A DNA stretch of 64,000 nt, taken from the NCBI RefSeq assembly GCF_001468285.1, contig NZ_LNSB01000001.1, positions 1 through 64,000 of the forward strand. The letters are read 5' to 3'. The DNA is from Sphingopyxis sp. HIX. Lineage in GTDB: Bacteria > Pseudomonadota > Alphaproteobacteria > Sphingomonadales > Sphingomonadaceae. Position numbers and translations under genes: made by a program. The notes under the pieces are model-generated. The model was given only the letters and a program-made list of their open reading frames with translations, did no database searches and was not told where the DNA came from. Below, piece by piece: positions 41,836 through 51,203 of the stretch (its first letter is position 1; every line of letters begins with the position of its first letter).

Positions 41836-43146
41836 ATGAAAATCGCCATGATCGGAACGGGCTATGTCGGCCTCGTCTCGGGTGCCTGTTTCTCCGATTT
41901 CGGCCATGACGTGGTGTGCGTCGACAAGGATGCGTCGAAGATCGACGCGCTCCACGCCGGGCGCATGCCGATCTACGAGCCCGGGCTCGACGCGCTCGTC
42001 GCCGCCAATGTCGCCGCGGGCCGCCTCTCCTTCACCACCGAACTCGCCCCCGCGGTCGCGGATGCCGACGCGGTGTTCATCGCGGTTGGCACCCCGTCGC
42101 GCCGCGGCGACGGCCACGCCGACCTCTCCTATGTCTTCGGCGCCGCCGAGGAGCTTGCTGCGACGCTCGATCACGACTGCGTGATCGTGACCAAGTCCAC
42201 CGTGCCCGTCGGCACCGGCGACGAGGTCGAGCGTATCCTGCAGGGTGGTGCGCAGGGCCGGACGCACAGCGTCGCCTCGAACCCGGAATTCCTGCGCGAG
42301 GGCGCCGCGATCGGCGACTTCAAGCGCCCCGACCGCATCGTCATCGGCGCCGAGGACGCGCGCGGCGAGGCGGTGCTGCGCGAAATCTATCGCCCGCTCT
42401 TCCTCAACGAAGCGCCGATCCTGGTCACCCGCCGCCGCACCGCGGAAATGATCAAATATGCTGCCAACGCCTTCCTCGCGACCAAGATCACCTTCATCAA
42501 CGAGATCGCCGACCTGTGCGAAGCCGTCGGGGCCGAAGTGCAGGACGTCGCGCGCGGCATCGGGCTCGACAATCGCATCGGCGCCAAATTCCTCCATGCG
42601 GGCCCCGGCTATGGCGGCAGCTGCTTCCCCAAGGACACGCTCGCGCTCTTGAAGACCGCCCAGGACAATGACGTGCCGCTCCGCCTCGTCGAGGCGACGG
42701 TGCAGGCCAACGACCTCCGCAAGCGCGCGATGGGGCGCAAGATCGTCACCGCGCTCGGCGGCAATGCGCGCGGCAAGACGGTCGCGCTACTCGGCCTGAC
42801 CTTCAAGCCGAACACCGACGACATGCGCGATTCGCCCAGCCTCGCGATCGTCCAGACCTTGCTCGACGCCGGCGCGCGCGTCACCGCCTACGACCCCGAA
42901 GGCATGGAGATCGCCGCGCCGATGATGCCCGAGGTCGAGATGAAGGCCAGCGCCTATGCCGCGGTCGAGGGCGCCGATGCCGTCGCGATCGTCACCGAAT
43001 GGGACGCGTTCCGCGCGCTCGACCTCGCGCGGCTCGGCGCGGGCATGACCGAAAAATTGCTCGTGGACCTCCGCAACATCTATCGCCGCGACGAAGTCGC
43101 GCGCCATGGTTTCCGCCATATCGCCATTGGCACCAGCGGCGAATAG
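41836..43146 (+). CDS. ugd: UDP-glucose 6-dehydrogenase
   Basis: A 436-residue enzyme oxidising UDP-glucose to UDP-glucuronate for surface polysaccharides. The NAD-binding loop GTGYVGLVSGACF, the KSTVPVGTGDEVE and SNPEFLREG segments, the catalytic region GPGYGGSCFPKD with its cysteine, and the C-terminal LTFKPNTDDMRDSPSL domain are all present. Length is standard. I see no other polysaccharide genes beside it, so it probably serves a locus elsewhere. Confidence 0.95.
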   Translation: MKIAMIGTGYVGLVSGACFSDFGHDVVCVDKDASKIDALHAGRMPIYEPGLDALVAANVAAGRLSFTTELAPAVADADAVFIAVGTPSRRGDGHADLSYVFGAAEELAATLDHDCVIVTKSTVPVGTGDEVERILQGGAQGRTHSVASNPEFLREGAAIGDFKRPDRIVIGAEDARGEAVLREIYRPLFLNEAPILVTRRRTAEMIKYAANAFLATKITFINEIADLCEAVGAEVQDVARGIGLDNRIGAKFLHAGPGYGGSCFPKDTLALLKTAQDNDVPLRLVEATVQANDLRKRAMGRKIVTALGGNARGKTVALLGLTFKPNTDDMRDSPSLAIVQTLLDAGARVTAYDPEGMEIAAPMMPEVEMKASAYAAVEGADAVAIVTEWDAFRALDLARLGAGMTEKLLVDLRNIYRRDEVARHGFRHIAIGTSGE

Positions 43147-43223
43147 GTACATCGTCGCGTCGGACGGAACGAATCCGCCGTCGCGGCATTGCGAGTCCGA
43201 CGAACTTTCCGGGGAGCACAGGA

Positions 43224-43799
43224 ATGACGATGCGTTCGACCATGGGCCGTAATCTCACCATCGGCGCGCTCGCGCTGTCGGCGCTCGCGCTCGGCGGCTG
43301 CGACACGCTCGGCAAGAAGAAGGACCCCGAGTCGAACCTGCCGCTCCCCGACGCCAGCGCGGCGCTGTTCGACGCGCGCGGAGCCGACCGCGGGCGCGTC
43401 GACATCTACCGCGACACCGACGGTCTCCGCCTCGAACTCGTCGCGCGCGGTTTCGCGGCAGGCACCTATGGCATGCACGTCCACGCCGTCGGCAAATGCG
43501 ACGCCCCCAAATATACGACCGCCGGCCCGCACTGGAACCCGACCAACGTCCAGCACGGCCGCGACAATCCGATGGGCGCGCATCATGGCGACATGCCCAA
43601 CCTCGTGATCGAACCCGACATGATCGGCCGCGCGACGTTGCGCCTCGTCGGCTCGCGGCTTTCGGGCGACGGTGCGCTGCTCGACGCCGACGGCGCCGCC
43701 TTCGTGATCCATGCCAAGCCCGACGATTACAAGACCGACCCCAGCGGCAACAGCGGCGACCGCATCGTCTGCGGCGTGATTACGCCGCGGGCGGGGTAG
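43224..43799 (+). CDS. sodC: Copper/zinc superoxide dismutase-like lipoprotein
   Basis: A 191-residue protein. The signal peptide ends in the lipobox LGGC at about residue 26, so it is anchored by a lipid. The SodC fold is shown by MHVHAVGKC (copper His pair and disulfide Cys), GPHWNP, HHGDMPNL and VIHAKPDDYKTDPSGNSGDRIVCGVI, quoted here in parts, which includes the final copper His, catalytic Arg and disulfide Cys. It would remove periplasmic superoxide. The ATG at 43224 follows GGGGAG. It lies 77 bases downstream of ugd. Confidence 0.92.
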   Translation: MTMRSTMGRNLTIGALALSALALGGCDTLGKKKDPESNLPLPDASAALFDARGADRGRVDIYRDTDGLRLELVARGFAAGTYGMHVHAVGKCDAPKYTTAGPHWNPTNVQHGRDNPMGAHHGDMPNLVIEPDMIGRATLRLVGSRLSGDGALLDADGAAFVIHAKPDDYKTDPSGNSGDRIVCGVITPRAG

Positions 43800-43836
43800 T
43801 ATAACGTAGCCCTCGTGCAGGCGGGGCGGGTACGGC

Positions 43837-45426
43837 TCAAACCCGCGCGCGTTCCTCGATCGTCGCCTCGGCCTGCGGCACCGCGCGATAGGCGTAGATC
43901 AGCAGCGCCAGCGCGATCGGCGCGACGGCGATCAGCGACAATATGCCCGTGCGCAGGTCGCCCACCGGCTTGCCGTCGACGATCGTGCCCGCCAAGTCCG
44001 AAATCTGCCCGACCATATAGGGCCCGAACGACAGCCCAACGAGCGTCGTGCCGAGGAAGAAGGCCGCCGTCGCGGTGCCACGCATGCGCGGCAGCACCAA
44101 GTCCTGCGTCGTCGCCGCCGCGGCGCCCAGCGCCGCCGCACCAAACATGCCGGCGAGGAAGTTCATCGTGTAAAACAGCACCGGATCGGGGGTCGTATAG
44201 CCGATCCAGATCGGGACGATTGGCGCAACGACGCCGAAGATGATCATCAGGATACGCCCTGCCGGATTCTTCGCGCGCAGCGCGTCGGCGATTCGCCCGC
44301 CGATGATTACCCCGATAAAGCCGCTGATCGCGCCATTGGCGCCCAGCACGAAGGCCAGCTCCTGCTTGGGCAGCCCCAGCACGATCTCGGCATAGGGCGC
44401 CGACCAGAAGGCGAGCGCATAGGCGGCGAGGCTGACCATGCCATAGCCCAGCGTCGTGCAGATGAAGGCCGGGGTACCCCAGATCAGGCGGAAGGTCGCG
44501 GGATCGCGCGCGCGCAAGGTGCAGGCCCACGAAAAGACCGCATAATAGCCGAGCCCGACGGCCGACCATTGCGGCAGATTGCCCGTCAGCGCGATCATCC
44601 ACCAGGCGAAGGCGGCGATCGCGGCGGCGAAACCGATGTTGATCGCGAGCGCGCTGATCCCGCGCTGCGCCGCGCCGATCAGCGTGAAGGGCGGCACGAT
44701 GGTCGACAGGTCGCGCGCGAACTCGCGGAAGGGCGTCGGCGAACAGGGGCTGGCGACGCCGTCCATCGCGCCGCGCACAGGCTCCTTCAGCGTCGCGACC
44801 CACAGCGCGACTAGCAGTCCGGGGATGCCGACCGCGAGGAAGGCCGCCTGCCAGCCGACCAGCCCCATCGGCCCGCCGCCCGGATAGGCCTGGTTCCACG
44901 CCTGCACGATCGAGGCGCCGATGAACAGCGACACGCCGCCGCCGAGGTACAGCCCCGACGAATAGATGGCGAGCGCAGTCGCCTTCTGACGCTTCGGAAA
45001 ATAGTCCGAAATCAGCGAATAAGCCGTGGGGCTCGCGGTCGCTTCGCCGATGCCGACCCCCATGCGCGCCGCGGTCAGCGTGAACTGGTTGCGCGCGAAA
45101 CCCGACAGGGCGGTCATCGCCGACCAGAGCGCGAGCCCGATCGACAGCAATTTCACCCGGCTCCAATTGTCGGCGAGGCGGCCGAGCGGGATGCCGAACA
45201 GCGCATAGAAGACCGCAAAGGCCGCGCCGCCCAGAAACCCCATGTCGCTGTCGGTCAGCTGCAGATGCGCCTTGATGTCGACCGCCAGGATGCTGATCAC
45301 CTGCCGGTCGATGAAGTTCAGGATATAGACGACGACCAGGACCGACAGCACGTACCAGCTATAGCCGGTGGCGCGGGGCTCGGACGCGCCCGCTGCCGAC
45401 ACGCTGTCCTTGTCGGTATCGACCAT
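43837..45426 (-). CDS. MFS transporter (spinster-like/ACS-type)
   Basis: A 529-residue transporter with twelve predicted spans. The first loop motif GRLADNWSRVKLLSIGLALW and the N-terminal FIDRQVISILAVDIKAHL stretch are typical of the MFS families related to spinster and anion:cation symporters in sphingomonads. A large extramembrane insert near residues 200-235 contains two cysteines. The substrate is unknown, probably an organic acid or lipid-like compound. It stands alone between convergent and divergent neighbours. Confidence 0.88.
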   Translation of the reverse strand: MVDTDKDSVSAAGASEPRATGYSWYVLSVLVVVYILNFIDRQVISILAVDIKAHLQLTDSDMGFLGGAAFAVFYALFGIPLGRLADNWSRVKLLSIGLALWSAMTALSGFARNQFTLTAARMGVGIGEATASPTAYSLISDYFPKRQKATALAIYSSGLYLGGGVSLFIGASIVQAWNQAYPGGGPMGLVGWQAAFLAVGIPGLLVALWVATLKEPVRGAMDGVASPCSPTPFREFARDLSTIVPPFTLIGAAQRGISALAINIGFAAAIAAFAWWMIALTGNLPQWSAVGLGYYAVFSWACTLRARDPATFRLIWGTPAFICTTLGYGMVSLAAYALAFWSAPYAEIVLGLPKQELAFVLGANGAISGFIGVIIGGRIADALRAKNPAGRILMIIFGVVAPIVPIWIGYTTPDPVLFYTMNFLAGMFGAAALGAAAATTQDLVLPRMRGTATAAFFLGTTLVGLSFGPYMVGQISDLAGTIVDGKPVGDLRTGILSLIAVAPIALALLIYAYRAVPQAEATIEERARV

Positions 45427-45533
45427 CTGGCAACCCTCTCCCTGACCCTCTATCGTTGGCCGCCATGGCTAGCAGAGCCGGAAAAAGGCGCAAGTTGAAA
45501 GTCGGTTCAACTTTGGGCGCGAGGAAGGACGAT

Positions 45534-46013
45534 ATGCGCAACGATAGCGATGTTCGGAAACCCGCGATCCTGTTCCTCTGCCTCGGCAATATCTGCCGTT
45601 CGCCGCTCGCGGAGGGCGCCGCGCGCGCGGCCTTCGCCGCCGCGGGGATCGAGGCGGCGCTCGATTCGGCGGGCACCGGCGACTGGCATGTCGGCCATCC
45701 ACCCGACCGCCGCGCGGTGGCCGAGGCGCGCCGCCGCGGCGTCGACATTTCGGACCTCCGCGCGCGCCAGCTCCGCGCATCGGACTTCGCCGATTTCGAC
45801 CTGATCCTCGCCGCCGACGACACCAACCTCCGCGACGCCCGCACGCTCCGCCCCGCGAATGCGAGGGCGGAACTCAAGCTGATGCTCGACCTCGTCCCCG
45901 GCCGCACCGGTCAGAGCGTCGCCGACCCCTATTATGGCGACGACGGCGGTTTTGCGGCAACGTGGGACGATGTCGCGGCGGTCGCCGCGGCACTCGTCGC
46001 GTCGAGGGGATAA
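45534..46013 (+). CDS. Low-molecular-weight protein-tyrosine phosphatase
   Basis: A 159-residue phosphatase. The P-loop FLCLGNICRSPLAEG begins near residue 13 with the nucleophile cysteine, and the general acid lies in ADPYYGDDGGF. The ATG at 45534 follows AGGAAGGA at ideal spacing; earlier in-frame codons add only a basic stretch. In other bacteria such enzymes dephosphorylate polysaccharide-assembly kinases or arginine sites, but no such kinase is nearby. Its 3' end overlaps the convergent thpR gene by 82 bases. Confidence 0.92.
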   Translation: MRNDSDVRKPAILFLCLGNICRSPLAEGAARAAFAAAGIEAALDSAGTGDWHVGHPPDRRAVAEARRRGVDISDLRARQLRASDFADFDLILAADDTNLRDARTLRPANARAELKLMLDLVPGRTGQSVADPYYGDDGGFAATWDDVAAVAAALVASRG

Positions 46014-46537
46014 CGTGCGACGGGGTGATAGCGCGAGCCGCCGTGCCCCATCTCGCTCTCGTAGAGCGTGACATGGCCGAAGGCGAAGTCCGTGCTCGCA
46101 AGGTCGCTGTGCAGCGCCAGGAAGGGCGCGACAGGTCCCGAACCGCGATTGAGCCGCGCCAGCGTGATATGCGGGACGAAGGCGCGCGTTTCGGGCTCGA
46201 CCCCGACGCGCGCGAGCAGTTGGTCGACCTTGCGGTACAGCGCGGCGAGCGGCGCCTGCGGCTCGACCCCCGCCCACACCATATGCGGGCGCCCCTGATG
46301 CTCGAACAGGCCGACCCCCGCGATGCGCGCGGTCACCGCCGCCGCGTGGAGTCCGCCGAGCGCCGCGGCGATATCCTCGGCGCGGTGGCGGTCGACCTCG
46401 CCGATGAAGCGCAAGGTGAGGTGGAGCTGGTCGTCGTCCTGCCAACGCGCGCCCGAAATGCCGTGCATCGCGGCGATCAGCGCGGCCCTTACGGAGTGCG
46501 GCGGGCGCAGCGCGACGAATAGGCGGTGGGTCGACAT
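45932..46537 (-). CDS. thpR: RNA 2',3'-cyclic phosphodiesterase (2'-5' RNA ligase family)
   Basis: A 201-residue protein of the 2H phosphoesterase family. Both HxTx motifs are present, HLTLRFIG near residue 40 and HITLARLNRG near 122, and the N-terminus (STHRLFVALRPP) is typical. It opens cyclic phosphates on RNA, with a reverse ligase activity known in vitro. The Ala/Thr-rich C-terminal tail overlaps the end of the phosphatase gene by 82 bases tail to tail, so convergent transcripts would form duplex RNA. I start at ATG 46537, where the family begins. Confidence 0.92.
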   Translation of the reverse strand: MSTHRLFVALRPPHSVRAALIAAMHGISGARWQDDDQLHLTLRFIGEVDRHRAEDIAAALGGLHAAAVTARIAGVGLFEHQGRPHMVWAGVEPQAPLAALYRKVDQLLARVGVEPETRAFVPHITLARLNRGSGPVAPFLALHSDLASTDFAFGHVTLYESEMGHGGSRYHPVARYPLDATSAAATAATSSHVAAKPPSSP

Positions 46538-46677
46538 GGTGGCGCCAGCATAAGCCCTTCTGGCGGCGCCGAAACCGCAAAGAAGCCCCTTTTCCGGTTT
46601 CGCTTGAAAGCAAGGGGAAAAATGCCGATATTGCGGGCTACGGCCGGTATGGGCTGGCCGGTTATGGAGTGAAAACA

Positions 46678-47406
46678 ATGGCTAATTGGAACGACCCCAA
46701 TATGGCGGCTTCCGGTTTTGGCGCCGGCGCGGACGCGAGGGACCAGGCCGTCGATGCCGGCCTGCGGTCGTACATGCTGTCGGTTTACAACTATATGGCG
46801 TCGGGCGTGCTGCTCACCGGCATCGTCGCGCTGCTCGCCTTCAACACGGGCGTGACGCTCTCGCTGGTGCAAAGCCCGCTGTGGTTCGTCGTCGCGCTGT
46901 CGCCGCTGGCTTTCGTGCTGGTACTCAGCTTCGGCATCAACAAGCTGTCGACCACCGCGATGCAGGCGATCTTCTGGACCTTCGCCGTGGTGATGGGCCT
47001 GTCGATGTCGACGATCTTCCTGCGCTTCGGCATGGGCTCGATCGCGCAGACCTTCTTCGCGACCGCGGCGGCCTTCATCGGGCTCAGCCTCTACGGCTAT
47101 ACGACCAAGAAGGATCTATCGGGTTTCGGCACCTTCCTGATCATGGGCGTCGTCGGCATCATCGTTGCAAGCGTGATCAACCTGTTCGTCCAGTCGAGCG
47201 CGCTGATGCTGGGCATCAGCATCATCGGCGTGCTCATCTTCGCGGGCCTCACCGCCTATGACACGCAGAAGATCAAGAGCATGTATTTCTATGTCCGCGG
47301 GTCGGACATGATGGGCAAGTCGGTGATCATGGGGGCGCTGAACCTCTATCTCGACTTCGTCAACATGTTCACCTTCCTGCTCAACCTCTTGGGCAGCCGC
47401 GACTGA
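46678..47406 (+). CDS. Bax inhibitor-1/YccA family membrane protein
   Basis: A 242-residue protein with seven predicted spans, the BI-1 layout. The C-terminal GLTAYDTQKIKSMYFY segment is the family signature, with the aspartate thought to act in calcium or proton leak. The N-terminus is a soluble acidic lead. ATG 46678 is chosen for the GGAGTGA upstream. It is monocistronic and ends in a clear terminator. Confidence 0.92.
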   Translation: MANWNDPNMAASGFGAGADARDQAVDAGLRSYMLSVYNYMASGVLLTGIVALLAFNTGVTLSLVQSPLWFVVALSPLAFVLVLSFGINKLSTTAMQAIFWTFAVVMGLSMSTIFLRFGMGSIAQTFFATAAAFIGLSLYGYTTKKDLSGFGTFLIMGVVGIIVASVINLFVQSSALMLGISIIGVLIFAGLTAYDTQKIKSMYFYVRGSDMMGKSVIMGALNLYLDFVNMFTFLLNLLGSRD

Positions 47407-47432
47407 GCGGACGGATGAACGACTGAACAAGG

Positions 47433-47467
47433 GAGCCCGGTGGAGCGATTCGCCGGGCTCTTTCTTT
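47433..47467 (+). terminator. Intrinsic terminator after the BI-1 gene
   Basis: An 8-bp stem, GAGCCCGG with CCGGGCTC, around a 12-base loop and followed by TTTCTTT. It lies 27 bases after the BI-1 stop and 19 bases before the next start. Confidence 0.85.
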
Positions 47468-47485
47468 GCGCGGAAGGGGGCGGGG

Positions 47486-48381
47486 ATGAAAGCGATCTGG
47501 GGCGCATATGCCGCCGCGGCGATGGGGCTGGCCACTCCGGCGATGGCCGCCGAAACCGCGCCCTGCAAGGTCGAACGTCCCGCCGAGGGCGACTGAAGGC
47601 GCACGCCGCGCGCCTCTTCCCTGCTGCCGACAGCGCCGCGATCGACGCGCTGCTCGCCTGCCTCGGCAATCCCGACCCGGCGGTGCGCGACGGCTTCGCT
47701 TTCACTCTGTGGAGCGAAGGCCTGCGCGGCGGGCACCTCTCGCCCGCGCTGCTGCGCCACGCCAACGCACGGCTACAGGCGGCACTCGCCGAGCCTGACG
47801 ACGCGGCCGGTTTCCGAAAGCCCTTCGCTGCGCTCGCACTGTCCGAAGTCGCGCGCGCCGACCGCATCGCGCCTTTCCTGACCGAGGCCGAGCTGCACGC
47901 ACTCGCCGCCTCGGCCGCCGCTTATCTCCGCGGCGTCACCGACTATCGCGGTTTCGTCGCGAGCGAAGGCTGGCGCCACGGCGTCGCGCATGGCGCCGAC
48001 CTGATGCTCCAGCTCGCGCTCAACCCGCGCCTGGGGCGCGCCGACGCCGAACTGCTGCTCGGCGCGGTTGCGGCGCAGGTCGCGCCGGCGGGGCCGGTCT
48101 ATTATGTGCATGGCGAGCCGGGTCGGCTGGCGCGGCCGATCCTCTATCTCGCGAAACGGCCCGACATCGACGACGACGCCTGGGCGGCGTGGTTCAAGAC
48201 GCTCCACCCCGATACATCGGTCCGCTGGCAGGACGCCCATGCCGGCGAGCCGGGCTTGGCGGCGGTGCACAACAGCAGCGCCTTCGCGCAGGCGGTCTAC
48301 GTCAGTGCATCGGAAACCGCGGACCCGCAGATCAAGCGCCTCGCCCCGCTCGCGGTCGAGCTGATCAAGACGCTGCCTTAG
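47486..48381 (+). pseudogene. DUF2785 protein gene with a -1 frameshift
   Basis: ATG 47486, preceded by GGAAGGGGG, opens a signal peptide (MKAIWGAYAAAAMGLATPAMAAE) that stops after 36 codons at TGA 47594. From about 47587 the next frame continues as a DUF2785-like helical domain (RLKAHAARLFPAADSAAID, LLACLGNPDPAVRDGFAF, EGWRHGVAHGADLML) to 48381. The join needs the reader to slip back one base near GAGGGC. This may be a real inactivating deletion, a sequencing error, or programmed slippage; no classic slippery heptamer is visible. The domain is intact, so the damage looks recent. Confidence 0.75.
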
Positions 48382-48389
48382 GGCTCGTC

Positions 48390-49031
48390 CTAGGCGGGCG
48401 CGGTCCCCGCCGCCTGCATCTCGGCGATCAGGCCGTTGTCGATTTCCTTCGCGCGCTTGTAGCCCGCGCGTTCGCGCAAGCCAGCGGCATAGGCTTCAAA
48501 CGCCGGGCGGCTCGGGATCGTCCCGAACTGCAGCCCCCAGTCGATCTGGCTGCCGACATAGACGTCCGCGGCGGTGAATTTGTCGCCCGCGACGAAGCTC
48601 TTGCCCGCGACCGCGGTCTCAAGCGCGTCGAGCGCCATCTCGAGCGAGCCGAAGCCGGCCATCCGCTGCTGGTCGGCGTCGGGGTCGATCCCGAAATGCT
48701 TGGCGGTGATCGCCTGCTCGACCGGCCCAGCGGCGAAGAACATCCAGCGATAATAATCGGCGCGCGCATCGGCATCGGGTGCGAGACCCGCATCGGGAAA
48801 GGCTTCGGCCAGATAGGCGCAGATCGCGGCGCATTCGGTGACGGTCTTGCCGTCGTGGACCACCGCGGGAACCTTGCCCATCGGGTTGATCGCCAGATAG
48901 GCCGCGTCCTTCATCGTCGTGCCATAGTCCATGATGTGCGTCTCATAGGGGGCGCCGACCTCTTCGAGCATCCAGCGGACGATCTGCCCGCGCGACATCG
49001 GGTTGGTGTAGAAAATCAGCTCGTCGGCCAT
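48390..49031 (-). CDS. Glutathione S-transferase
   Basis: A 213-residue GST. The N-terminal thioredoxin-like half (FYTNPMSRGQIVRWMLEEVGAPYE) has the Ser in the position typical of beta-like or Ser-GSTs. The cis-Pro region is GKVPAVVHDGKTVTECAAICAYLAEAF, quoted in part, and the helical C-terminal domain holds GDKFTAADVYVGSQ. ATG 49031 is preferred over an upstream in-frame start because the first beta strand follows directly (MADELIFY). Unlike the GST at 25421 it has the codon use of the core chromosome. Confidence 0.9.
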   Translation of the reverse strand: MADELIFYTNPMSRGQIVRWMLEEVGAPYETHIMDYGTTMKDAAYLAINPMGKVPAVVHDGKTVTECAAICAYLAEAFPDAGLAPDADARADYYRWMFFAAGPVEQAITAKHFGIDPDADQQRMAGFGSLEMALDALETAVAGKSFVAGDKFTAADVYVGSQIDWGLQFGTIPSRPAFEAYAAGLRERAGYKRAKEIDNGLIAEMQAAGTAPA

Positions 49032-49134
49032 CGTGCGTCTCCCATGATTGCGAATCGATGGATCGAACATAAGGGGAACATCAGGATCGGTCCAGCGGGC
49101 TTGTTTTGTCATACGGTCCGGCTAAGGCAAAGCG

Positions 49135-49896
49135 ATGAGCGACGAACGCATCTGGACCGCCGCCGTGCTGGTGATCGGCGACGAAATCCTCTCGGGCCGC
49201 ACGCAGGACAAGAATGTCACGCAGATCGCGACCTGGCTCGACGTGCAGGGGATCCGCCTGCGCGAGGTGCGCATCGTCCCCGATGTCGAGGAGGAGATCG
49301 TCGAGGCGCTCAACGCGATCCGCGCACGCTATGACTATGTCTTCACCACCGGCGGCATCGGCCCGACGCACGACGACATCACCGTCGACGCGGTGGCCAA
49401 GGCGCTCGGCGTCGGGGTGATCATCCATCCCGATGCGCGCGCGATCCTCGAGCGCTATTACACCGGGCGCGGGATCGAACGCACCGAGGCGCGGCTGCGC
49501 ATGGCGCGCACTCCCGACGGCGCCGAGCTGATTCCCAACCGCATGTCGGGCGCGCCGGGCATCCGCATCGGCAATCTCTTCGTCATGGCCGGGGTGCCGC
49601 ATATCACCGCGGGCATGCTCGACGCGCTGACCGGCGCGCTCGAGGGCGGTGCGCCGCTCGTCGCGCATACGATCGGCGCCTGGTCGCCCGAGAGCGAGGT
49701 CGCCGACCTTCTGCGCCAGGGCGAAAAGGATCACCCCGGCGTCGCGATCGGCAGCTATCCCTTTTTCCGCGACGGCAAGGTCGGCGCCAATTTCGTGATT
49801 CGCTCGACCGATGCGGCGCGCGTCGCGGCATGCGTCGCACAGGTGACCGCGGGGATCGAGGCCGCGGGCTATACGGTGACTGACGGCGGTATCTGA
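49135..49896 (+). CDS. CinA-type molybdopterin-binding domain protein
   Basis: A 253-residue protein equal to the N-terminal MoaB/CinA domain alone. It has VLVIGDEILSGRTQDKN at the start and the substrate-binding TTGGIGPTHDDITVDAVAKAL. The nicotinamide-nucleotide amidase half of full CinA is absent. Related stand-alone proteins act as ADP-ribose or FAD pyrophosphatases. The end overlaps the convergent MFS gene by 28 bases. Confidence 0.9.
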   Translation: MSDERIWTAAVLVIGDEILSGRTQDKNVTQIATWLDVQGIRLREVRIVPDVEEEIVEALNAIRARYDYVFTTGGIGPTHDDITVDAVAKALGVGVIIHPDARAILERYYTGRGIERTEARLRMARTPDGAELIPNRMSGAPGIRIGNLFVMAGVPHITAGMLDALTGALEGGAPLVAHTIGAWSPESEVADLLRQGEKDHPGVAIGSYPFFRDGKVGANFVIRSTDAARVAACVAQVTAGIEAAGYTVTDGGI

Positions 49897-51107
49897 TCGG
49901 CGTCGCGCGTCGCGCGCGGCAGCCGGCGCAGCATCGCGATCGCCAGCAGGCCGAAGATCGCCGCGACGATGAAGGCGGCGCCGGGGAAATGCACCGGCGC
50001 GCCGTCGGCGGTGAACCAGGCCATCGTCCCGGTCAGCAGGATCGGCGCGGCGAGCTGGCCCAGCCCCATCGCCATCGCCGAAATCCCCTGCACCTCGCCC
50101 TGCGTCTCGGCCGTGGCGCGGCGCGACATCATCGCCATCAGCGAGGGCTGGACCGGCGCCTGCAAGGCAACCGGGATCAGCAGCAGGAAGGCGCCCAGCG
50201 TCGAGGTGGTGAAGGCATAGCCGACATAGACCGCGACCGCGATCAGGATGCCCAAAGTCGCGGCGTCGCGCTCGCCGAAGCGCGCGACCGCCGGGCCGAC
50301 GACGAAGACCTGCCCCAGCGCGATCGCCACGCCGACCGCGGCTAGGCTGGCGCCGATCATCCCCGGCGACCATCCGAGCTGCGCGATGCAATAGAAGCTC
50401 CACGTCATCGGATAGACGAGGCTCGCGATCTGCCACAGCACCAGCACGCTCGCGACCCCGCCCATGCCGGGCAGGCCGCGCATCGTTTGCCACGCGCCCA
50501 GCGGATTGGCGCGCCGCCAGTCGAAGGCGCGCGTCCGGTCGGGGCGCAAAGTCTCGGGAAAGACGAAAATCCCGTAGAGCATGTTCGCCGCCGCGAGCAG
50601 CGCCGCGGCGACGAAGGGCGCACGCGGCCCGATCTCGCCCAGGAAGCCGCCGATCGCGGGTCCCGCGACGAAACCGACCCCGAAGGCGGCGCCGACGAAG
50701 CCGAAATTGCGCGCGCGCTGCTCGGGCTCGGTGATGTCGGCGATCGCCGCCTGCGCCGCGGCATAGCTGCCGCCGAAAATCCCCGACAGCGCTCGCGCGA
50801 CGAACAGCCATGGCAAGGTATCAACGATCGTCAGCAGCGCATAATCGACCGTCAGGCCGCCGAGCGACAAGAGCAGCACGCGCCGCCGCCCATAATGATC
50901 GGACAGATTGCCGAGCACTGGCGAGGCGAGGAAGGTCGCCACCGCCATCACCAGCCCGATCCACGCCCCGACCTCGATCGCGTGCGGCAGGTCGATGCGC
51001 CCGACCTCCATCACCAGCTGCGGCAGCACCGGCATGATGATGCCGAAACCGACCGCATCGACGAAGATGGTGGCGACGATGAAGGGAATGGTACGCGAAG
51101 CGGTCAC
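49869..51107 (-). CDS. Tet/TCR-type MFS drug transporter
   Basis: A 412-residue transporter with twelve spans. Motif A ([19 protein letters not shown]) and the N-terminal [18 protein letters not shown], together with [21 protein letters not shown], put it in the TetA-like drug:proton antiporter group. Tetracycline itself is only one option, since many chromosomal members export other compounds. No TetR-type regulator is adjacent. It converges on the CinA-type gene with a 28-base overlap. Confidence 0.9.
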   Translation of the reverse strand: MTASRTIPFIVATIFVDAVGFGIIMPVLPQLVMEVGRIDLPHAIEVGAWIGLVMAVATFLASPVLGNLSDHYGRRRVLLLSLGGLTVDYALLTIVDTLPWLFVARALSGIFGGSYAAAQAAIADITEPEQRARNFGFVGAAFGVGFVAGPAIGGFLGEIGPRAPFVAAALLAAANMLYGIFVFPETLRPDRTRAFDWRRANPLGAWQTMRGLPGMGGVASVLVLWQIASLVYPMTWSFYCIAQLGWSPGMIGASLAAVGVAIALGQVFVVGPAVARFGERDAATLGILIAVAVYVGYAFTTSTLGAFLLLIPVALQAPVQPSLMAMMSRRATAETQGEVQGISAMAMGLGQLAAPILLTGTMAWFTADGAPVHFPGAAFIVAAIFGLLAIAMLRRLPRATRDADQIPPSVTV

Positions 51108-51203
51108 GAAATCGTCCTGTTCCGGCGGGACAGCGGATGCGGCTTGCGCTGGCGCGTCGCCGCGACTAGCGGCACCGATCCCTCCCCCATGCGTTGTCGA
51201 TAG

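Noticed and set aside
43147-43223. GGAAC before sodC considered as a general-stress sigma factor (EcfG) promoter
   Set aside because: No matching CGTT element lies at the required 16-17 base spacing.
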